A stretch of DNA of 64,000 bases from JABDMH01 sp964428345 (GCA_964428345.1 CAYRYD010000002.1:124001-188000); one strand, 5' to 3'; positions 25,438-36,100 are shown, counted from the stretch's first letter. Notes: generated from the letters alone by a model not told the origin. A program made the numbers and translations.

Positions 25438-26049
25438 ATGGATACGATTTCAAAGAGCCCGGTGATGCTCTATACGGAACAAACCCCGAATCCTGAGTCA
25501 TTAAAGTTTGTGACCAACAGGATGCTTTACCGGGGTACCGCGGATTTCCGCGAGCCATCGTTGGCTGAAGAATGGAGCCCGTTGGCAACATCATTGTTTG
25601 AATTACCCTATGTAAAGGGTGTTTATATCTGCAACAATTTTGTCACCATTACCAAGGAGTTTAGCTACCAATGGGATGACATCATGTTGCTGCTGAAGGA
25701 TTTTATAAAGAACTATATTGACGAAGACGGGGGCATCGTCAACCCCGGATTTGAAGAAGAAAAAGCCCGGGTTGAAGCAGAATCCGGTGTTGAATACCAA
25801 TATACCGGCAATGAGGCAGAATTGGTGAAAAGGATTAAAGATCTTATTGATACGTATGTAAAACCTGCCGTGGAAATGGATGGTGGTAATATTGAATTTA
25901 AATCCTTTGATAAAGGCCGGGTAACTGTTATATTGCAGGGTTCTTGCAGTGGCTGTCCGTCATCGACGGTGACCCTCAAAGCAGGAATTGAAGGAATGCT
26001 AAAAAGAATGATCCCGGAAGTCACAGAAGTGATTTCCGAAATGGGTTAA
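25438..26049 (+). CDS. NifU/Nfu-type iron-sulfur cluster scaffold protein
   Basis: 203 residues: an Nfu N-terminal domain (YTEQTPNPESLKFV) followed by a C-terminal NifU domain with the cluster-binding CSGCP (CxxC). Nfu proteins carry a [4Fe-4S] cluster between subunits and deliver it to client enzymes. Size and domain order match Bacteroidota Nfu. A strong terminator follows 35 bp after the stop, so the gene is probably a single transcription unit. Confidence 0.93.
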   Translation: MDTISKSPVMLYTEQTPNPESLKFVTNRMLYRGTADFREPSLAEEWSPLATSLFELPYVKGVYICNNFVTITKEFSYQWDDIMLLLKDFIKNYIDEDGGIVNPGFEEEKARVEAESGVEYQYTGNEAELVKRIKDLIDTYVKPAVEMDGGNIEFKSFDKGRVTVILQGSCSGCPSSTVTLKAGIEGMLKRMIPEVTEVISEMG

Positions 26050-26084
26050 AAGATATTTAAGAATTGGGTTTTGGGTGTATTTTG

Positions 26085-26123
26085 CGGCAGCGCTTTCTCA
26101 CGAAAGTTGCTGCCGTTTTTTTT
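26085..26123 (+). terminator. Intrinsic terminator after nfu
   Basis: CGGCAGC (26085-26091) pairs with GCTGCCG (26109-26115), with an inner CTTTC/GAAAG stem, followed by an eight-base T run (26116-26123). It ends 20 bases before the next ATG. Confidence 0.9.
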
Positions 26124-26143
26124 AATTGCTGAACCATTTACAC

Positions 26144-26935
26144 ATGCCACTCAACCTGGAACAACTGACCTATCAATGCCTGGAACGGGCCCATGAGGTA
26201 GGCCGGTATATCCGCAAACAACAATCAAGGGTACAGACCAGTCACATCATTACCAAAGAGTTGAATAGTCTGGTCACCTTTGTTGACCGGCAGTCGGAAG
26301 CAATGCTGATCAAGATGCTCGGCACTTTACTTCCAGGTGCAACCTTCATCACCGAAGAAGATACCGTTGAAAATCAAGACTCAGAGCTAGCCTGGATCAT
26401 CGACCCGCTGGACGGGACAACCAATTTTCTCTATGGCATCCCGGTTTATTCGATCAGCATCGCACTGAAAGTCGGTGAAAGGGTAGTCATGGGTATCGTA
26501 TATGCCATCAACCAGAAGGAATCGTTTTATGCCTGGGATCAGGGTGGTGCCTACCTCAACAAAAAACAGATACAGGTAAATCAGAAAGTCGATCTGACTG
26601 ACGCCCTGATCGGAACCGGTTTTCCCTATGACCGCCAAAAACGCCTGGAATTGCCAATGCGCATCACCCGTCAACTGCTGGCAAACTGCCGGGGAGTCCG
26701 GCGACTGGGATCAGCCGCCATGGATCTTGCCTACGTAGCTGCCGGACGACTGGACGGTTACTGTGAAACCAATCTGAATTCCTGGGATGTGGCCGCCGGG
26801 GGCAAGATCGTCGAAGAGGCGGGTGGCCAGGTTACGGACTTTGACAATTCGCCGGGATGGATTACCGGCAGATCGGTCTTGGCCGCAAACCCGGATTTGC
26901 AGGGGCAGCTTCTGAAATTGATCCATTCGGCATAG
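26144..26935 (+). CDS. Inositol monophosphatase-family protein
   Basis: About 263 residues. Metal and catalytic motifs are EED in ATFITEEDT, WIIDPLDGTTNFLYG, and WDVAAGGKIVEEAGG near the C-terminus. The family dephosphorylates inositol phosphates and related sugar phosphates or 3'-phosphoadenosine compounds using Mg2+; SuhB-like regulatory roles exist too. The ATG at 26144 is preferred because a TTG at 26126 lies just past the nfu terminator T run. The substrate is uncertain. Confidence 0.9.
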   Translation: MPLNLEQLTYQCLERAHEVGRYIRKQQSRVQTSHIITKELNSLVTFVDRQSEAMLIKMLGTLLPGATFITEEDTVENQDSELAWIIDPLDGTTNFLYGIPVYSISIALKVGERVVMGIVYAINQKESFYAWDQGGAYLNKKQIQVNQKVDLTDALIGTGFPYDRQKRLELPMRITRQLLANCRGVRRLGSAAMDLAYVAAGRLDGYCETNLNSWDVAAGGKIVEEAGGQVTDFDNSPGWITGRSVLAANPDLQGQLLKLIHSA

Positions 26936-27006
26936 AATCCGGAGTTTTCTATCGGAATCCGGAGATCATTGATCTATCGGTTGATGCAGAAATAACCCAG
27001 GCAATG

Positions 27007-27014
27007 TAAATTTG
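27007..27014 (+). promoter_or_regulatory. Candidate -7 box for the ABC permease gene
   Basis: TAAATTTG, a match to TAnnTTTG, lies 5 bases before the GTG at 27020. A TTG lies 23 bases upstream, at the far edge of accepted spacing. If used, the mRNA would be leaderless or nearly so. Confidence 0.4.
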
Positions 27015-27019
27015 TAACT

Positions 27020-28264
27020 GTGGGCATACACTATCTGGAACTGGTAAAACTGGCGATGGGCTCGGTACGGACCAACCTGTTGCGCTCGATACTTACCCTC
27101 ATGATCATTGCTTTTGGAATTATGGCCCTGGTAGGCATTCTGACGGCGATCGATTCCATTTTGTATTCCATGACCGACAACTTCAGCGGTCTGGGAGCCA
27201 ATGCCTATAGTATCGAACCTAAAAGTGTCACGATCCGGAGCAGTCGGGGAGGCAGAAGTACCAAACGCGGCGAGCCGATCACCTATGCCCAGGCGATAAA
27301 ATTCAAGGAGTCTTTTGAATTTCCGGCAAGAGTCAGCATTTCGTATCAGGCTACTTCACGGGCCGTCGTAAAGTATGCCGATGAGAAATCGAATCCCAAT
27401 GTCACCCTTAGGGGAGTCGACGATAACTTTCTGGAAGTTTCCGGTCTGGATCTGGCCGCGGGCCGAAATTTCACCCGGTCTGAAGTTACGGGAGGAGACC
27501 ATAAAGTGATCATTGGCAAAGACATCGTTACTCTTTTGTTTGCTGAAAACAATCAAAGGGCCTTGGACAAAGTGATATCCGTTGGCAATATCAAATACAG
27601 GGTGATCGGTGTACTGGCCTCGAAAGGATCCAATATGGACCAAAGCCAGGACCGCCAGGTATTGGTACCGGTATTAAACGTCAAGCGATATTACGGTACG
27701 ATCCGCTCCAATTACAACGTAAAAGTTGGTCTAAGCAACGCGACCGACATGGACGATGCCACATCGACGACCATTGGAATTTTTCGTAATGTACGTAAAC
27801 TGAGGATCGGACAGGACAACGATTTTGAGATTTTTAAAAGCGATGGTCTTCTGGATATCCTCAAGGAGAATACATTCTATCTGCGGATGGCCACTATTGC
27901 CATTGGGTTGATCACGTTACTCGGGGCAGCTATCGGGCTCATGAATATCATGCTGGTCTCTGTGACCGAACGGACCCGTGAAATTGGCATCCGGAAGTCG
28001 ATTGGGGCTACGCGCAACAATATCATGGTACAATTTCTGACCGAGGCTGTGATCATCTGCCAATTGGGTGGAATCGTTGGTATCGTCCTCGGTATGATTG
28101 CCGGCAATCTGGTGACCTACCTGACCGGTGGTAACTTTATCATTCCCTGGCCATGGATCATCCTGGGTATCATTCTATGCACCGCCGTAGGCCTCATTTC
28201 TGGTCTTTATCCGGCTATGAAAGCAGCCAGACTGGATCCAATTGAATCCCTCCGCTACGAATGA
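27020..28264 (+). CDS. ABC transporter permease, MacB/FtsX family
   Basis: A 414-residue permease with a first membrane helix at about 22-45, a periplasmic MacB_PCD domain (about 50-270) and a C-terminal FtsX domain with three helices containing VTERTREIGIRKSIGATRNN. MacB-type transporters act with a separate ATPase and usually an adaptor. Neither partner gene is next to it, so it must use an ATPase encoded elsewhere. The start is GTG. It converges with a sigma factor gene. Confidence 0.9.
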   Translation: MGIHYLELVKLAMGSVRTNLLRSILTLMIIAFGIMALVGILTAIDSILYSMTDNFSGLGANAYSIEPKSVTIRSSRGGRSTKRGEPITYAQAIKFKESFEFPARVSISYQATSRAVVKYADEKSNPNVTLRGVDDNFLEVSGLDLAAGRNFTRSEVTGGDHKVIIGKDIVTLLFAENNQRALDKVISVGNIKYRVIGVLASKGSNMDQSQDRQVLVPVLNVKRYYGTIRSNYNVKVGLSNATDMDDATSTTIGIFRNVRKLRIGQDNDFEIFKSDGLLDILKENTFYLRMATIAIGLITLLGAAIGLMNIMLVSVTERTREIGIRKSIGATRNNIMVQFLTEAVIICQLGGIVGIVLGMIAGNLVTYLTGGNFIIPWPWIILGIILCTAVGLISGLYPAMKAARLDPIESLRYE

Positions 28265-28352
28265 GTCTCGTCCTTTTGGAGGGCGAATAGGTTCGGTGTG
28301 TTTTTTCCCGGTGATTAAAATTGCCGCTCCAGGGGGTAGTCGAAAACAATAA

Positions 28353-28886
28353 CTAGGAAACCTTTTCCCGGTGCAAAAACTGCCGGTCATACCGGGCATG
28401 TATCATCTCTTTCAGCTCTTTTCTGGCAAAGAAAATCCGGCTTTTTACCGTGCCCAAAGGCAATTCAAGCACATCGGCAATCTCCTGATATTTATGCCCT
28501 TCATAATGCATCACAAAGGGAATTCTCAATGCTTCATCCAGGTTATCGATCATTCGCTGCAGTTCATTCATCATGATGTTGGATTCCGCCTGGTTTGACA
28601 CCATACCTCCGGCATTGATGTAAAACATGTTATCGGTTGAATCCTGGATGGTATTCGACTTCATCTTCTTCCGGTAATTGTTGATGAAGATGTTCTTCAT
28701 TATGGTAAACAACCAGGCTTTGAAATTGGTACCCGGTCTGAATTTATCGCGATTACTCAACGCCCGGAAAGCGGTCTCCTGAAACAAGTCCTTGGCATCT
28801 TCCACATTCTTCGTGAGGTTATAGGCAAAAGTGTTTAAAACGCTCGATAACTGATTCAATCTATCTTGAAATTCGACGGTTGACAT
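28353..28886 (-). CDS. RNA polymerase ECF sigma factor
   Basis: 177 residues: region 2 (NLTKNVEDAKDLFQETAFRA, then FKAWLFTIMKNIFINNYRKK) and region 4 (LRIPFVMHYEGHKYQEIADV, LGTVKSRIFFARKELK). No anti-sigma gene adjoins it, unlike the sigma at 13570. The architecture resembles the general housekeeping-like ECF sigma factors widespread in Bacteroidota. A promoter is visible about 20 bases upstream of the ATG. Confidence 0.93.
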   Translation of the reverse strand: MSTVEFQDRLNQLSSVLNTFAYNLTKNVEDAKDLFQETAFRALSNRDKFRPGTNFKAWLFTIMKNIFINNYRKKMKSNTIQDSTDNMFYINAGGMVSNQAESNIMMNELQRMIDNLDEALRIPFVMHYEGHKYQEIADVLELPLGTVKSRIFFARKELKEMIHARYDRQFLHREKVS

Positions 28887-28907
28887 GGATCATTATTTAA
28901 ATTGAGT

Positions 28908-28938
28908 CTAAATTACGCATTTGTTTAATAATCTGCAA
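28908..28938 (-). promoter_or_regulatory. Candidate promoter of the ECF sigma gene
   Basis: Minus strand TTG (28938-28936), 20 bases, then TAATTTAG (28915-28908), one mismatch from TAnnTTTG. It lies 22 bases before the ATG at 28886. Confidence 0.5.
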
Positions 28939-29062
28939 TTATTTGTTGAACAAAATTTTATCCAATGATCCCATTATGGTTAAAATCACAACTATTCATA
29001 TGTTTATATTCCTGATTAACAGATCAATAACAAATACCATGGTTTTCAATTTATTTTGAAAA

Positions 29063-30157
29063 TTATTTTTGAGCAATCTTGACCAAATAAGCGGCTACCA
29101 GCGTGAAAACAATGTTCGGAAGCCATACGCCTAAGACAGGGCCCAGACTTTCGGAGTTGGTAAAAGTCATCGAAAAGCGGGACAAGACAATGAAGATTGC
29201 TCCCAGTGATATGCCGATGGCCAGATGGATGCCCAGGCCTCCCCGGGTTTTCCGGCTGGCTACCGCCAGGCCGATGATGGTCAGAATGTAGACCGAAACC
29301 GGTTCGGATGTACGCCGGTAAAGTTCCGTTTCGAAAATGCGGGTTCCTCCGATTCCCCGTGATCTTTGTTTATGCAAGTAATCCTGCAATTCCGGAGAGG
29401 TAAAGAGCTGTTGTTGATTTTTAACCCGGGTTAAATCGTCAGGAGTGATATTAACGGTTGTATCGATTTGCTTTTGCTGGCCCTGAATAATTTCTTCTTT
29501 CAAGCCATCAAAACTCCGGATCACATAATCAGTTAGCTGCCACCGATCGGGCGACCCCAGCCATTTAGCCCTTTTTGCTTCCAGAAAACTAGCAAGTTGT
29601 CCGTCGTCATTATACTTTTCTATCCGCATATCCAATGCGGTGGTATCTTTTTGGCGGTAATTACGTATGTACAGTTTAGTTTGGGGGTCAAGCAGTATGT
29701 GAATATCCCGGGATCGGGTCTGGTCCACATTTTGCCAAACATTGGCATTCTCAAACGGAATCCGGATCTTACTCCCCATTGGTATCAGATAATGATTAGC
29801 CACCAGATGGATGCTAAAAATGATCGTGGCAGCCACCAGGTAGGGCACCATCAACCGGTAAAAAGGTACACCGGCATTCAGTATACTGATGACCTCGGAA
29901 TTTTTGGCCAACCGGGAGGTAAAAAAGATGACACTGATCAGGGCAAACAATGGCCAAAGCATGCCATTGATAAAAGCAATGAAATGCAGATAATAACTGA
30001 AAATCACCTGGTTGACCGTTACGCCACTTTTGATAAATGCATCGAGCCGGTCACTAAAGTCGATGACTACCGCTATCAGGGAAAACAGCAATGCCGTAAA
30101 GAAGAAGGTCTTCAGGTAAAAGCGGATAATATATCGATCGATCAATTTACCTTTCAT
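29063..30157 (-). CDS. LptF/LptG-family permease
   Basis: About 364 residues from the ATG at 30157, which overlaps the tgt stop as ATGA. The layout is that of LptF/LptG: three helices at the N-terminus (KLIDRYIIRFYLKTFFFTAL onward), a periplasmic beta-jellyroll domain of about 160 residues, and three C-terminal helices. These permeases, with LptB, pull lipopolysaccharide from the inner membrane. The sequence fits LptG-like members, but F and G cannot be separated with certainty. Last gene of the secA run. Confidence 0.88.
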   Translation of the reverse strand: MKGKLIDRYIIRFYLKTFFFTALLFSLIAVVIDFSDRLDAFIKSGVTVNQVIFSYYLHFIAFINGMLWPLFALISVIFFTSRLAKNSEVISILNAGVPFYRLMVPYLVAATIIFSIHLVANHYLIPMGSKIRIPFENANVWQNVDQTRSRDIHILLDPQTKLYIRNYRQKDTTALDMRIEKYNDDGQLASFLEAKRAKWLGSPDRWQLTDYVIRSFDGLKEEIIQGQQKQIDTTVNITPDDLTRVKNQQQLFTSPELQDYLHKQRSRGIGGTRIFETELYRRTSEPVSVYILTIIGLAVASRKTRGGLGIHLAIGISLGAIFIVLSRFSMTFTNSESLGPVLGVWLPNIVFTLVAAYLVKIAQK

Positions 30158-31284
30158 AATCTGGTAGTTACAATCTCCAGCATCTCCTCTTTCCATATAT
30201 GGAAACGATTCTGTTTGATTGTTTCACGTGCCTTATTCATCAATTGGGTATAAAATGAGAGATTTTGTAAAGATGCCAGCTGAGCACCCAACATTTCGTT
30301 GCTGACAATCAGGTGTCGCAGATACCCTTTGGAATGCCTGCGCAGCAATTCGACCGGACTTCTTTCATCGATCGGCTCTTTGGCAGCAGCCCACTTTCGG
30401 TTTTTGATGTTAACCAGACCTTTAGACGTATATATCAGGCCATGCCGGGCATTCCGGGTCGGCAGCACACAGTCAAACATGTCAATCCCCAGCGAAATAC
30501 CATGCAGCAGGTCAGCCGGTGTCCCGACACCCATAAGATATCGGGCAGAGCCAGCGGGTAAAATCTGACATACCAGACCGGTCATTTCATACAATTCATG
30601 CGATGGTTCTCCAACCGACAATCCGCCGATGGCATTGACCGGAAAGCCCAAACCTCCGATGTGCTCTGCAGATCGTTTTCGCAGATCCGGATAGATACTA
30701 CCTTGTACAATGGGCGCGAGAATCTGCTGGTGTTCGTACTTTGGTTTACCGGAATTGAAATATTCAATACACCGGTCCAGCCACCGGTGGGTCAGATCAA
30801 GTGATTTACCGGCATACCGGTGATCACAGGGGTAAGGTGTGCACTCGTCCAGCGCCATGATGATATCCGCACCGATAATCCGTTGGATTTCAATGGCGCG
30901 CTCGGGAGTGAACTGATGCCGGGATCCATCGATATGGGATGAAAAAGTCACCCCCTCTTCGGTGATCTTTCGACGGGCACTGAGCGAATAAACCTGATAA
31001 CCACCACTATCGGTGAGAATAGGCATATCCCAATCCATAAACCGGTGCAAGCCACCCAGAGCCTCCAGAATATCCAATCCAGGTCGCAGAAAAAGATGAT
31101 AGGTATTTCCGAGAATGATCTGAGTTCTGACCTCTTCCTTAAGCTGGTACTGGTTGAGGCTCTTGACGGTGCCCTGTGTGCCTACCGGCATAAACGTTGG
31201 TGTCTCAATCACGCCGTGACTGGTCGTCAAAAAGCCACACCGGCCGGCTGAGTGAGCACATGTCTGCGTTAATGTAAAACTCAT
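30154..31284 (-). CDS. tgt: Queuine tRNA-ribosyltransferase lacking zinc ligands
   Basis: A 376-residue TIM-barrel enzyme that exchanges guanine-34 for a 7-deazaguanine base in GUN-anticodon tRNAs. Catalytic residues are in place: Asp92 in LTDSGGYQV and Asp271 in FDCVLPTRNARHG. The zinc site is not: where typical Tgt has CxCxxC followed later by His, this protein has Ser309, Val311, Leu314 and Gln340, although the surrounding YLRHL and NEMLG landmarks align. Either the fold is stabilised without zinc or activity differs. Start 8 bp after rodA; overlaps lptF/G by four bases. Confidence 0.94.
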   Translation of the reverse strand: MSFTLTQTCAHSAGRCGFLTTSHGVIETPTFMPVGTQGTVKSLNQYQLKEEVRTQIILGNTYHLFLRPGLDILEALGGLHRFMDWDMPILTDSGGYQVYSLSARRKITEEGVTFSSHIDGSRHQFTPERAIEIQRIIGADIIMALDECTPYPCDHRYAGKSLDLTHRWLDRCIEYFNSGKPKYEHQQILAPIVQGSIYPDLRKRSAEHIGGLGFPVNAIGGLSVGEPSHELYEMTGLVCQILPAGSARYLMGVGTPADLLHGISLGIDMFDCVLPTRNARHGLIYTSKGLVNIKNRKWAAAKEPIDERSPVELLRRHSKGYLRHLIVSNEMLGAQLASLQNLSFYTQLMNKARETIKQNRFHIWKEEMLEIVTTRL

Positions 31285-31292
31285 CAGGTCTG

Positions 31293-32699
31293 CTAGTTCA
31301 GATATCGCTGGCTGTCAAATTTCAATATCACCCCTATCATTAAGGTAAACCCGAGCAAAGATGAACCTCCTGCACTGATAAACGGTAAAGGGATCCCAAT
31401 AATCGGCAGCAGGCCCATGGTCATTCCAATATTAACCGTAAAATGGAAAAAGAGGATGCCGACTACTCCATAGATAAATTGACGGAAAAAGTTCAGGCGC
31501 TGCCTTTCCGCCAGGATCACCATCCGGATCATCAACAGGACAAATAAGGCTATAATGGCCAGCGATCCGATAAATCCCTGCTCCTCGCCAACCGTGCAAA
31601 AGATAAAGTCAGTCGATTGTTCCGGCACATAGTTCAACTTAGTCAGCGTACCTTGAAGATACCCCTTACCGGAAACTCCACCGGATCCAATCGCCATTTG
31701 AGAAAGCAGCACATTATAAAGTGGACCTTGAGGGTCACATTTTTCAGGATGCAACCAGACATTGATACGGTCTTGCTGATGGGGTTCCAGCAGATTGCGA
31801 AAGACATAGTCCGTACCAAAAGAGAGACCGGAATAGAGCAAGAAACCGGTGAGCACCAGTGCCGAAATCTGTATCCTGCCTTTAGTGACTTGCAGGAAAA
31901 GGAAAAATAAAAGTAAGATACCATTCACAATCAGAATCTGGATTTTCAAATCCTGGATAATACTGACAATGGATGCAATCAACAACAACAGCATGCTGAG
32001 ATTCCAGTAAACATGGTATTCAAATTTTTGCACCAATATCGTCAGACTGACCACGCTCAAAATGATCGTTACTGTAAGCGGATCAAAGAGAAGGGCCAGG
32101 ATAAAAATCGCAGCGGCAGAGAGACCCAGAACATACGGCACGGGCGAAAGGCCTTCCCGGTACAGGAGGATAAAAAATGATAAAAAAACCAGGGCACTCC
32201 CCGGATCCGGCTGGATAAGGGTTAATACCATGGGTGCGGCAAACAGTGAAATGGCAATCAGGATGTCCCTGGTCGATCTCAATTTGGATGTCGGCCCGGA
32301 AAGATAGCTCGCGATCGCAAGACAAGTGGCAAACTTAGCAATCTCCGCCGGTTGCAGGGAAAATCCGAAAAAACTGAACCACGAGCGGGCTCCATTGATT
32401 GACACTCCAAAAATCAATACCGAAATCAGCAGGACCAATGCGATACCATAAATCGGGTATGCAAAATTACGCCAGAACTTCCAGTCGATATTGAGGATTG
32501 CAAGCAGCATGACAAAGGCCAGTCCTACCCATATGGTCTGTTTTCCTATCGGGTCGGAAAGCGAAAAAACGGAAGCATCTTCACCCTTATGCTCCACGGC
32601 AAATATCATAAGCCATCCGATCAGTACGAGACTCAGATATAATGAAAAGGTTATCCAGTCTATACTCTTCCTTTGGGCTCCGGTCTTTGCAGTGGTCAT
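31293..32699 (-). CDS. rodA: Rod-shape-determining protein RodA (SEDS glycosyltransferase)
   Basis: A 468-residue polytopic SEDS protein that polymerises peptidoglycan glycan strands in the elongation complex. Signatures are GARSWFSFFGFSLQPAEIAK in the first half and GEEQGFIGSLAI and GIPLPFISAGGSSLL near the end. It is longer than E. coli RodA (about 370) because of added hydrophobic and loop sequence in the middle. Its ATG overlaps the SPOR gene stop (TAATG). Confidence 0.95.
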   Translation of the reverse strand: MTTAKTGAQRKSIDWITFSLYLSLVLIGWLMIFAVEHKGEDASVFSLSDPIGKQTIWVGLAFVMLLAILNIDWKFWRNFAYPIYGIALVLLISVLIFGVSINGARSWFSFFGFSLQPAEIAKFATCLAIASYLSGPTSKLRSTRDILIAISLFAAPMVLTLIQPDPGSALVFLSFFILLYREGLSPVPYVLGLSAAAIFILALLFDPLTVTIILSVVSLTILVQKFEYHVYWNLSMLLLLIASIVSIIQDLKIQILIVNGILLLFFLFLQVTKGRIQISALVLTGFLLYSGLSFGTDYVFRNLLEPHQQDRINVWLHPEKCDPQGPLYNVLLSQMAIGSGGVSGKGYLQGTLTKLNYVPEQSTDFIFCTVGEEQGFIGSLAIIALFVLLMIRMVILAERQRLNFFRQFIYGVVGILFFHFTVNIGMTMGLLPIIGIPLPFISAGGSSLLGFTLMIGVILKFDSQRYLN

Positions 32700-33115
32700 T
32701 AATAATTCGGATTGTTAAGCACCTCTTCCAATTTGACATCATCCAGAACCAGCAGTGCCGATGGATACCGGCTCTTGATCCGGTGCAGCAGATTGAGAGC
32801 ATCCAGCTTTTCCTTGAAAGCTGCATTCTTCAACTTCAGGATGTAATATGGGTTATCGTAGTTCCATTCGAGCTCCATCTGTGGATAAATGTTCTCAAAC
32901 CGGCTTTTTTCATTTTCCATTTCACGACGATCACTGAAGGCAGCCAGTTGGATCCGCCATGCTTTGACGGTTTCCTGGCTCTTATTCCTGGAGGCAAAGA
33001 TCGTCAGCATCCGATCGATTTCAGGGCTGAGGGTCACTTCATTCTGAGCCCGGACAGCCGGACTCATGAGCAGCGTTAAAAAAAAAGTCAACCAGGGGAA
33101 TATTTTTCGTCTCAT
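32699..33115 (-). CDS. Small secreted SPOR-domain protein
   Basis: 138 residues: a signal peptide (MRRKIFPWLTFFLTLLMSPAVRAQ) and a C-terminal SPOR-like domain starting AWRIQLAAFSDRREME. SPOR domains bind denuded peptidoglycan glycan strands. Translational overlap with rodA (TAATG) suggests a job in cell-wall growth. It sits 10 bp after secA. Confidence 0.8.
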   Translation of the reverse strand: MRRKIFPWLTFFLTLLMSPAVRAQNEVTLSPEIDRMLTIFASRNKSQETVKAWRIQLAAFSDRREMENEKSRFENIYPQMELEWNYDNPYYILKLKNAAFKEKLDALNLLHRIKSRYPSALLVLDDVKLEEVLNNPNY

Positions 33116-33125
33116 GGATTCTCAA

Positions 33126-36100
33126 TTAGACTCTTCCATGACAATGTTTGTATTTCTTTCCGCTTCCGCAGGGACAGGGATCATTCCGGCCAATCTTTGG
33201 ATCCTGCCTTCTGACCGTCTCTTGTTTCTGCTGGTTGCTGACTCCTTCAGCGGCTGCTCTGGCAGCATCGCTTGCGGCACCACCTCCACCGCGGTTAGCC
33301 CGCACTTTACTAAGGTCGGTTTTTTGAGTCCTTGCTTCCCGAACTTCATTCGGTTCGTTAATTAAAAGTTTTCCCTTGGACAAAAAGGCGGTTACGTCGT
33401 AATTGATGCGGTAGACCAATTGCTCAAACAATTCGTACGCTTCCATTTTATAGACGACCAGTGGATCCTTCTGTTCGAACGAAGCTGCCTGTACTGACTC
33501 TTTCAATTCGTCCATATTCCGGAGATGCTCTTTCCAATTTTCATCTATGAGGGCAAGACTCACGGCCTTTTCAATATCCCTGATGATCGATTTTCCCCGG
33601 GTTTCGACCGCATCTTTTAGGTCGGCTGAAATCTGCAGTTGGCGTTTACTTCCATCTGTAATCGGTAGTGCGATGTATTTGTAGCGGTGTCCTTCATTTT
33701 CATAGACATTCTTAACAATAGGAAACAAGGCTTCGGACATGCTTTCTCCTTTCTGGTGATAGAAGTCATTAAACTCCTTCTCCAACTGGCCGGTTACTTC
33801 TTCTGATCTGGCCTCCCGGAAAAAAGCGGCATCCATTTCAGGATCAATACCCAGTGATTGCATACATGCCCTGCGAAAACCATCGAAGTCTCCAGCTGAT
33901 TTGTATCCATGCACCAGACTTTCAATGAGGCCTTCAAACATGTGATTCAGATCGACTGATAGTCGTTCTCCTGACAGGGCATTTCTCCTCTTTTCATAAA
34001 TGGCTTCCCGCTGAATGTTCATCACATCGTCATATTCCAGCAGGCGTTTCCGTATTCCGAAGTTGTTTTCTTCAACTTTCTTCTGTGCTCTCTCGATCGA
34101 CTTGGTGACCATGCTGTGCTGGATGACTTCACCTTCCTTATGGCCCATCCGGTCCATGAGTTTGGCGATCCTTTCCGACCGGAACAAGCGCATCAGGTTA
34201 TCTTCCAGCGACACAAAAAACTGGGAAGAACCTGGATCTCCCTGTCGACCGGAACGACCCCGTAACTGGCGATCAACCCTTCGGCTATCGTGCCGTTCGG
34301 TACCGATGATCGCCAACCCTCCCGCTTTCTTGACTGCATTATTAATCTTGATGTCGGTACCCCTACCCGCCATATTGGTGGCGATCGTCACCTTTCCGGG
34401 CTTTCCGGCTTCGGCAACAATCTCCGCTTCCCGCTGATGTTGTTTGGCATTAAGGACATTGTGATCGATGTTTCTCAGCTTGAGCATACGGCTCAATTTT
34501 TCGGAAATATCAACCGAAGTGGTACCGACGAGTACGGGCCGGCCGGCCTGACTTAACCCGACAATCTCCTCGATGACCGCATTAAATTTCTCCCTGGCGG
34601 TCTTAAAGACCAGATCTTCCCGGTCTGCCCTGATCACCGGCCTGTTGGTCGGTATGACTACCACATCCAGCTTGTAGATTTCCCAAAATTCATTGGCTTC
34701 CGTTTCTGCGGTTCCGGTCATTCCCGACAACTTATGGTACATCCGGAAATAATTTTGCAGAGTTACCGTAGCATAGGTCTGGGTGAGTTCGCCGACTTTG
34801 ACATTTTCCTTAGCTTCCAGTGCCTGATGGAGTCCGTCCGAATACCTGCGGCCCTCCATCATCCGGCCGGTCTGCTCGTCGACAATTTTTACCTGACCGT
34901 CCAGTACTACGTATTCTTCATCTCTTTCAAAGAGAGTATATGCCTTGAGCAGCTGACTGACGGCATGCAGGCGTTTTGATTTGACACTGTAATCTTCAAT
35001 AACGGTCCTTTTGGCCTCTTTGCGCTTATCTTCGGCAAGCGATTCATCCTCTTCAATCTCCTGGATCTCGGTGCCAATATCGGGCAAGATGAAAAAATTG
35101 GGATCATCACCTCCTTTGGCAAGAAATTCAGCGCCCAGGTCAGTCAGGTCTACTGTACGGTTTTTTTCGTCGATCGTAAAAAGGAGTGGTTCGTCGACAA
35201 TGTGCATGTTTTTTGATTGCTCCTGCATGTAAAAATTTTCGGCTTTCTGCAGGGTAACCCTTACTCCTTCTTCACTGAGGAATTTTGTCAGCGGCCGGTA
35301 TTTGGGTAATGCACGATAGACCCGGAGTAAAGCCATTCCTCCCTGCCCTTCTTCATATCCCGTGCTACCGTTGGCAATAGAAGCCCTGGCACTCGCCAGA
35401 TAATCAGTCGCCAGTTTGCGTTGGGCACTGACCAGTCTTTCCACCGCCGGCTTCAGGGCAATGTATTCCTGATCTTCGGCATCCTGCGAAATCGGACCGG
35501 AAATGATCAGTGGAGTCCTGGCATCATCAATCAACACCGAGTCAACTTCATCCACCATTGCAAAATGGTGTTTGCGTTGCACCAATTCACTGGTTGACCG
35601 TACCATGTTATCCCGTAAATAATCAAACCCAAATTCACTGTTGGTGCCATAAGTTATGTCGCACCGGTAAGCATTGATCCGTTCGGGCGAGTGAGGCCGG
35701 TATTTGTCAATACAGTCTACTGTAAGAAAGAGGAATTCGAAGATCGGTCCTACCCATTCACTATCCCTCCGGGCAAGATAGTCATTGACGGTAATGATGT
35801 GCACTCCCTCACCTGACAAACCATTGAGATAAGCCGGCAAAGTAGCCACCAGAGTTTTTCCCTCACCGGTTGCCATCTCGGCAATTTTTCCATCGTGCAA
35901 AACCATCCCACCAATCAGCTGTACATCATAATGGACCATGTCCCAGGTGATTTCACCACCGGCAGCCATCCACTGATTAGACCATATTGCCTTATTTCCT
36001 TCGATCCTGACGTAACTGCTTCTGGCGGCCAGATCCCGGTCAAAATCAGTAGCCGTCACTTCGAGGTGTTCGTTCTCCTTAAACCGCCGGGCGGTATCCT

